6,069 nucleotides of DNA from Acetatifactor sp. (GTDB lineage Bacteria; Bacillota; Clostridia; Lachnospirales; Lachnospiraceae): positions 1 through 6,069 of the forward strand of contig JAILPF010000020.1 of the NCBI GenBank assembly GCA_024699575.1. The letters run 5' to 3'. Below the pieces are notes generated by a model, which saw only the letters and a list, made by a program, of their open reading frames with translations, was not told where the DNA came from and did no database searches. Position 1 is the first letter of the stretch, and each line of letters begins with the position of its first letter. Of the stretch, positions 5,637 through 6,069 are shown in pieces. The position numbers and the translations under genes are program-made.

Positions 5637-6069
5637 ACAAGTACCTTCAGTAGCCATTCCTTTCCCTGTTGCCGTATTCCCTGAACCTGCAACTGCATAT
5701 TAATGTATTCCTTTATTTTTTGATATACTTCGTTTGTAAAAATTTCTCCGGGCACTAACAGTGGAATTCCTGGAGGATACAGATTGATAAATTCACCTAC
5801 ACATTTTCCCACTGCCTCCGAAAGTTCTACTTCTTCTATCGGCATATCCCATGCTTTTGCCAAGGGATATCCTGCAGAAATATGTTCACTCAGCAATGGT
5901 TCCGGTACTGTTTTCCCCCGAGGAATCCGTTCGGACAATGTATGGTCAATCTCTATCAATGCCTTTTCCATTCTCTCATAGGCCTCAAAATCGTCACCTA
6001 CGGTAAACATTGCAAGACAATAGGAACCTGCCGCCATTTCAAGCTGCAATCCATATTTATATAACAGTA
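5624..6069 (-). CDS. Orn/Lys/Arg decarboxylase, C-terminal part (5' end outside window)
   Basis: The last 147 residues of a fold-type I PLP-dependent Orn/Lys/Arg decarboxylase are visible, open from the right edge of the window. The segment contains YGLQLEMAAG near 6055-6026, and the diagnostic C-terminal-domain motif YPPGIPLLVPGE at 5779-5744. The PLP-binding lysine and main catalytic domain lie outside, so substrate (lysine, arginine or ornithine) cannot be told. In Bacillus the relative YaaO sits just before tmk, and here the same gene precedes a nucleotide-kinase-like gene. The stop TAG at 5624-5626 lies inside the following kinase gene (13-base overlap with its chosen ATG), which suggests a shared transcript and coupled translation. 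The reading frame is intact. Confidence 0.93.
   Translation of the reverse strand, partial: LLYKYGLQLEMAAGSYCLAMFTVGDDFEAYERMEKALIEIDHTLSERIPRGKTVPEPLLSEHISAGYPLAKAWDMPIEEVELSEAVGKCVGEFINLYPPGIPLLVPGEIFTNEVYQKIKEYINMQLQVQGIRQQGKEWLLKVLVWGK

Noticed and set aside
5637..5657. In-frame upstream ATG of the kinase (seven extra residues)
   Set aside because: An AGGG/AAAGGA precedes it, so it cannot be fully excluded, but the MGKI start with GAAGG seven bases upstream fits P-loop kinase N-termini better and reduces the overlap with the decarboxylase gene.

Overview
The window looks like a chromosomal housekeeping segment from an anaerobic, spore-forming Firmicute, most likely a Lachnospiraceae-type clostridium. 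Three things point there: the gene order matches the Bacillus subtilis yaaO-tmk-yaaQ-yaaR-holB-yaaT-yabA-yabB-yazA-rsmI neighbourhood in shortened form, two small spore-coat-type genes follow it, and a guanylate-kinase-like gene sits where Bacillus has tmk. The species call is inference from protein style and synteny. Every gene I can support lies on the minus strand, so transcription runs from high to low coordinates.

In transcription order the layout is as follows. (1) The C-terminal end of an Orn/Lys/Arg decarboxylase enters at the right edge (5624-6069) and overlaps (2) a guanylate-kinase-like P-loop kinase (5049-5636). Next come (3) yaaR (4590-5030) and (4) holB, the clamp-loader delta' subunit (3579-4571), all closely packed. 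A 96-base gap then holds a strong hairpin plus U-tract and a possible overlapping promoter. After it come (5) ricT/yaaT (2304-3482), whose start is 23 bases inside the next reading frame's overlap with (6) a tRNA adenine-N6 methyltransferase-like gene yabB (1589-2326), (7) rsmI, the 16S rRNA C1402 2'-O-methyltransferase (729-1574), and (8) a 59-residue Cys-rich protein resembling DUF6472 (543-722). After an 81-base AT-rich gap with a weak sporulation-type promoter candidate come (9) a 61-residue helical protein (276-461) and (10) a CotF-type spore coat protein that runs off the left edge (1-250).

The genes fit together as replication (holB), RNA maturation (ricT), RNA modification (yabB, rsmI) and nucleotide metabolism (the kinase). 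RicT is known in Bacillus to act in RNase Y-dependent mRNA processing and to promote sporulation, which loosely links it to the coat genes downstream. There is no mobile element, CRISPR array, tRNA or rRNA.

Most of the window is ordinary. The points most worth a second look are the kinase, whose P-loop and guanine-recognition positions depart from true guanylate kinase; the long disordered Arg/Asn/Glu tetrapeptide-repeat tail on RicT; and the terminator-like hairpin that overlaps a promoter candidate just before ricT.
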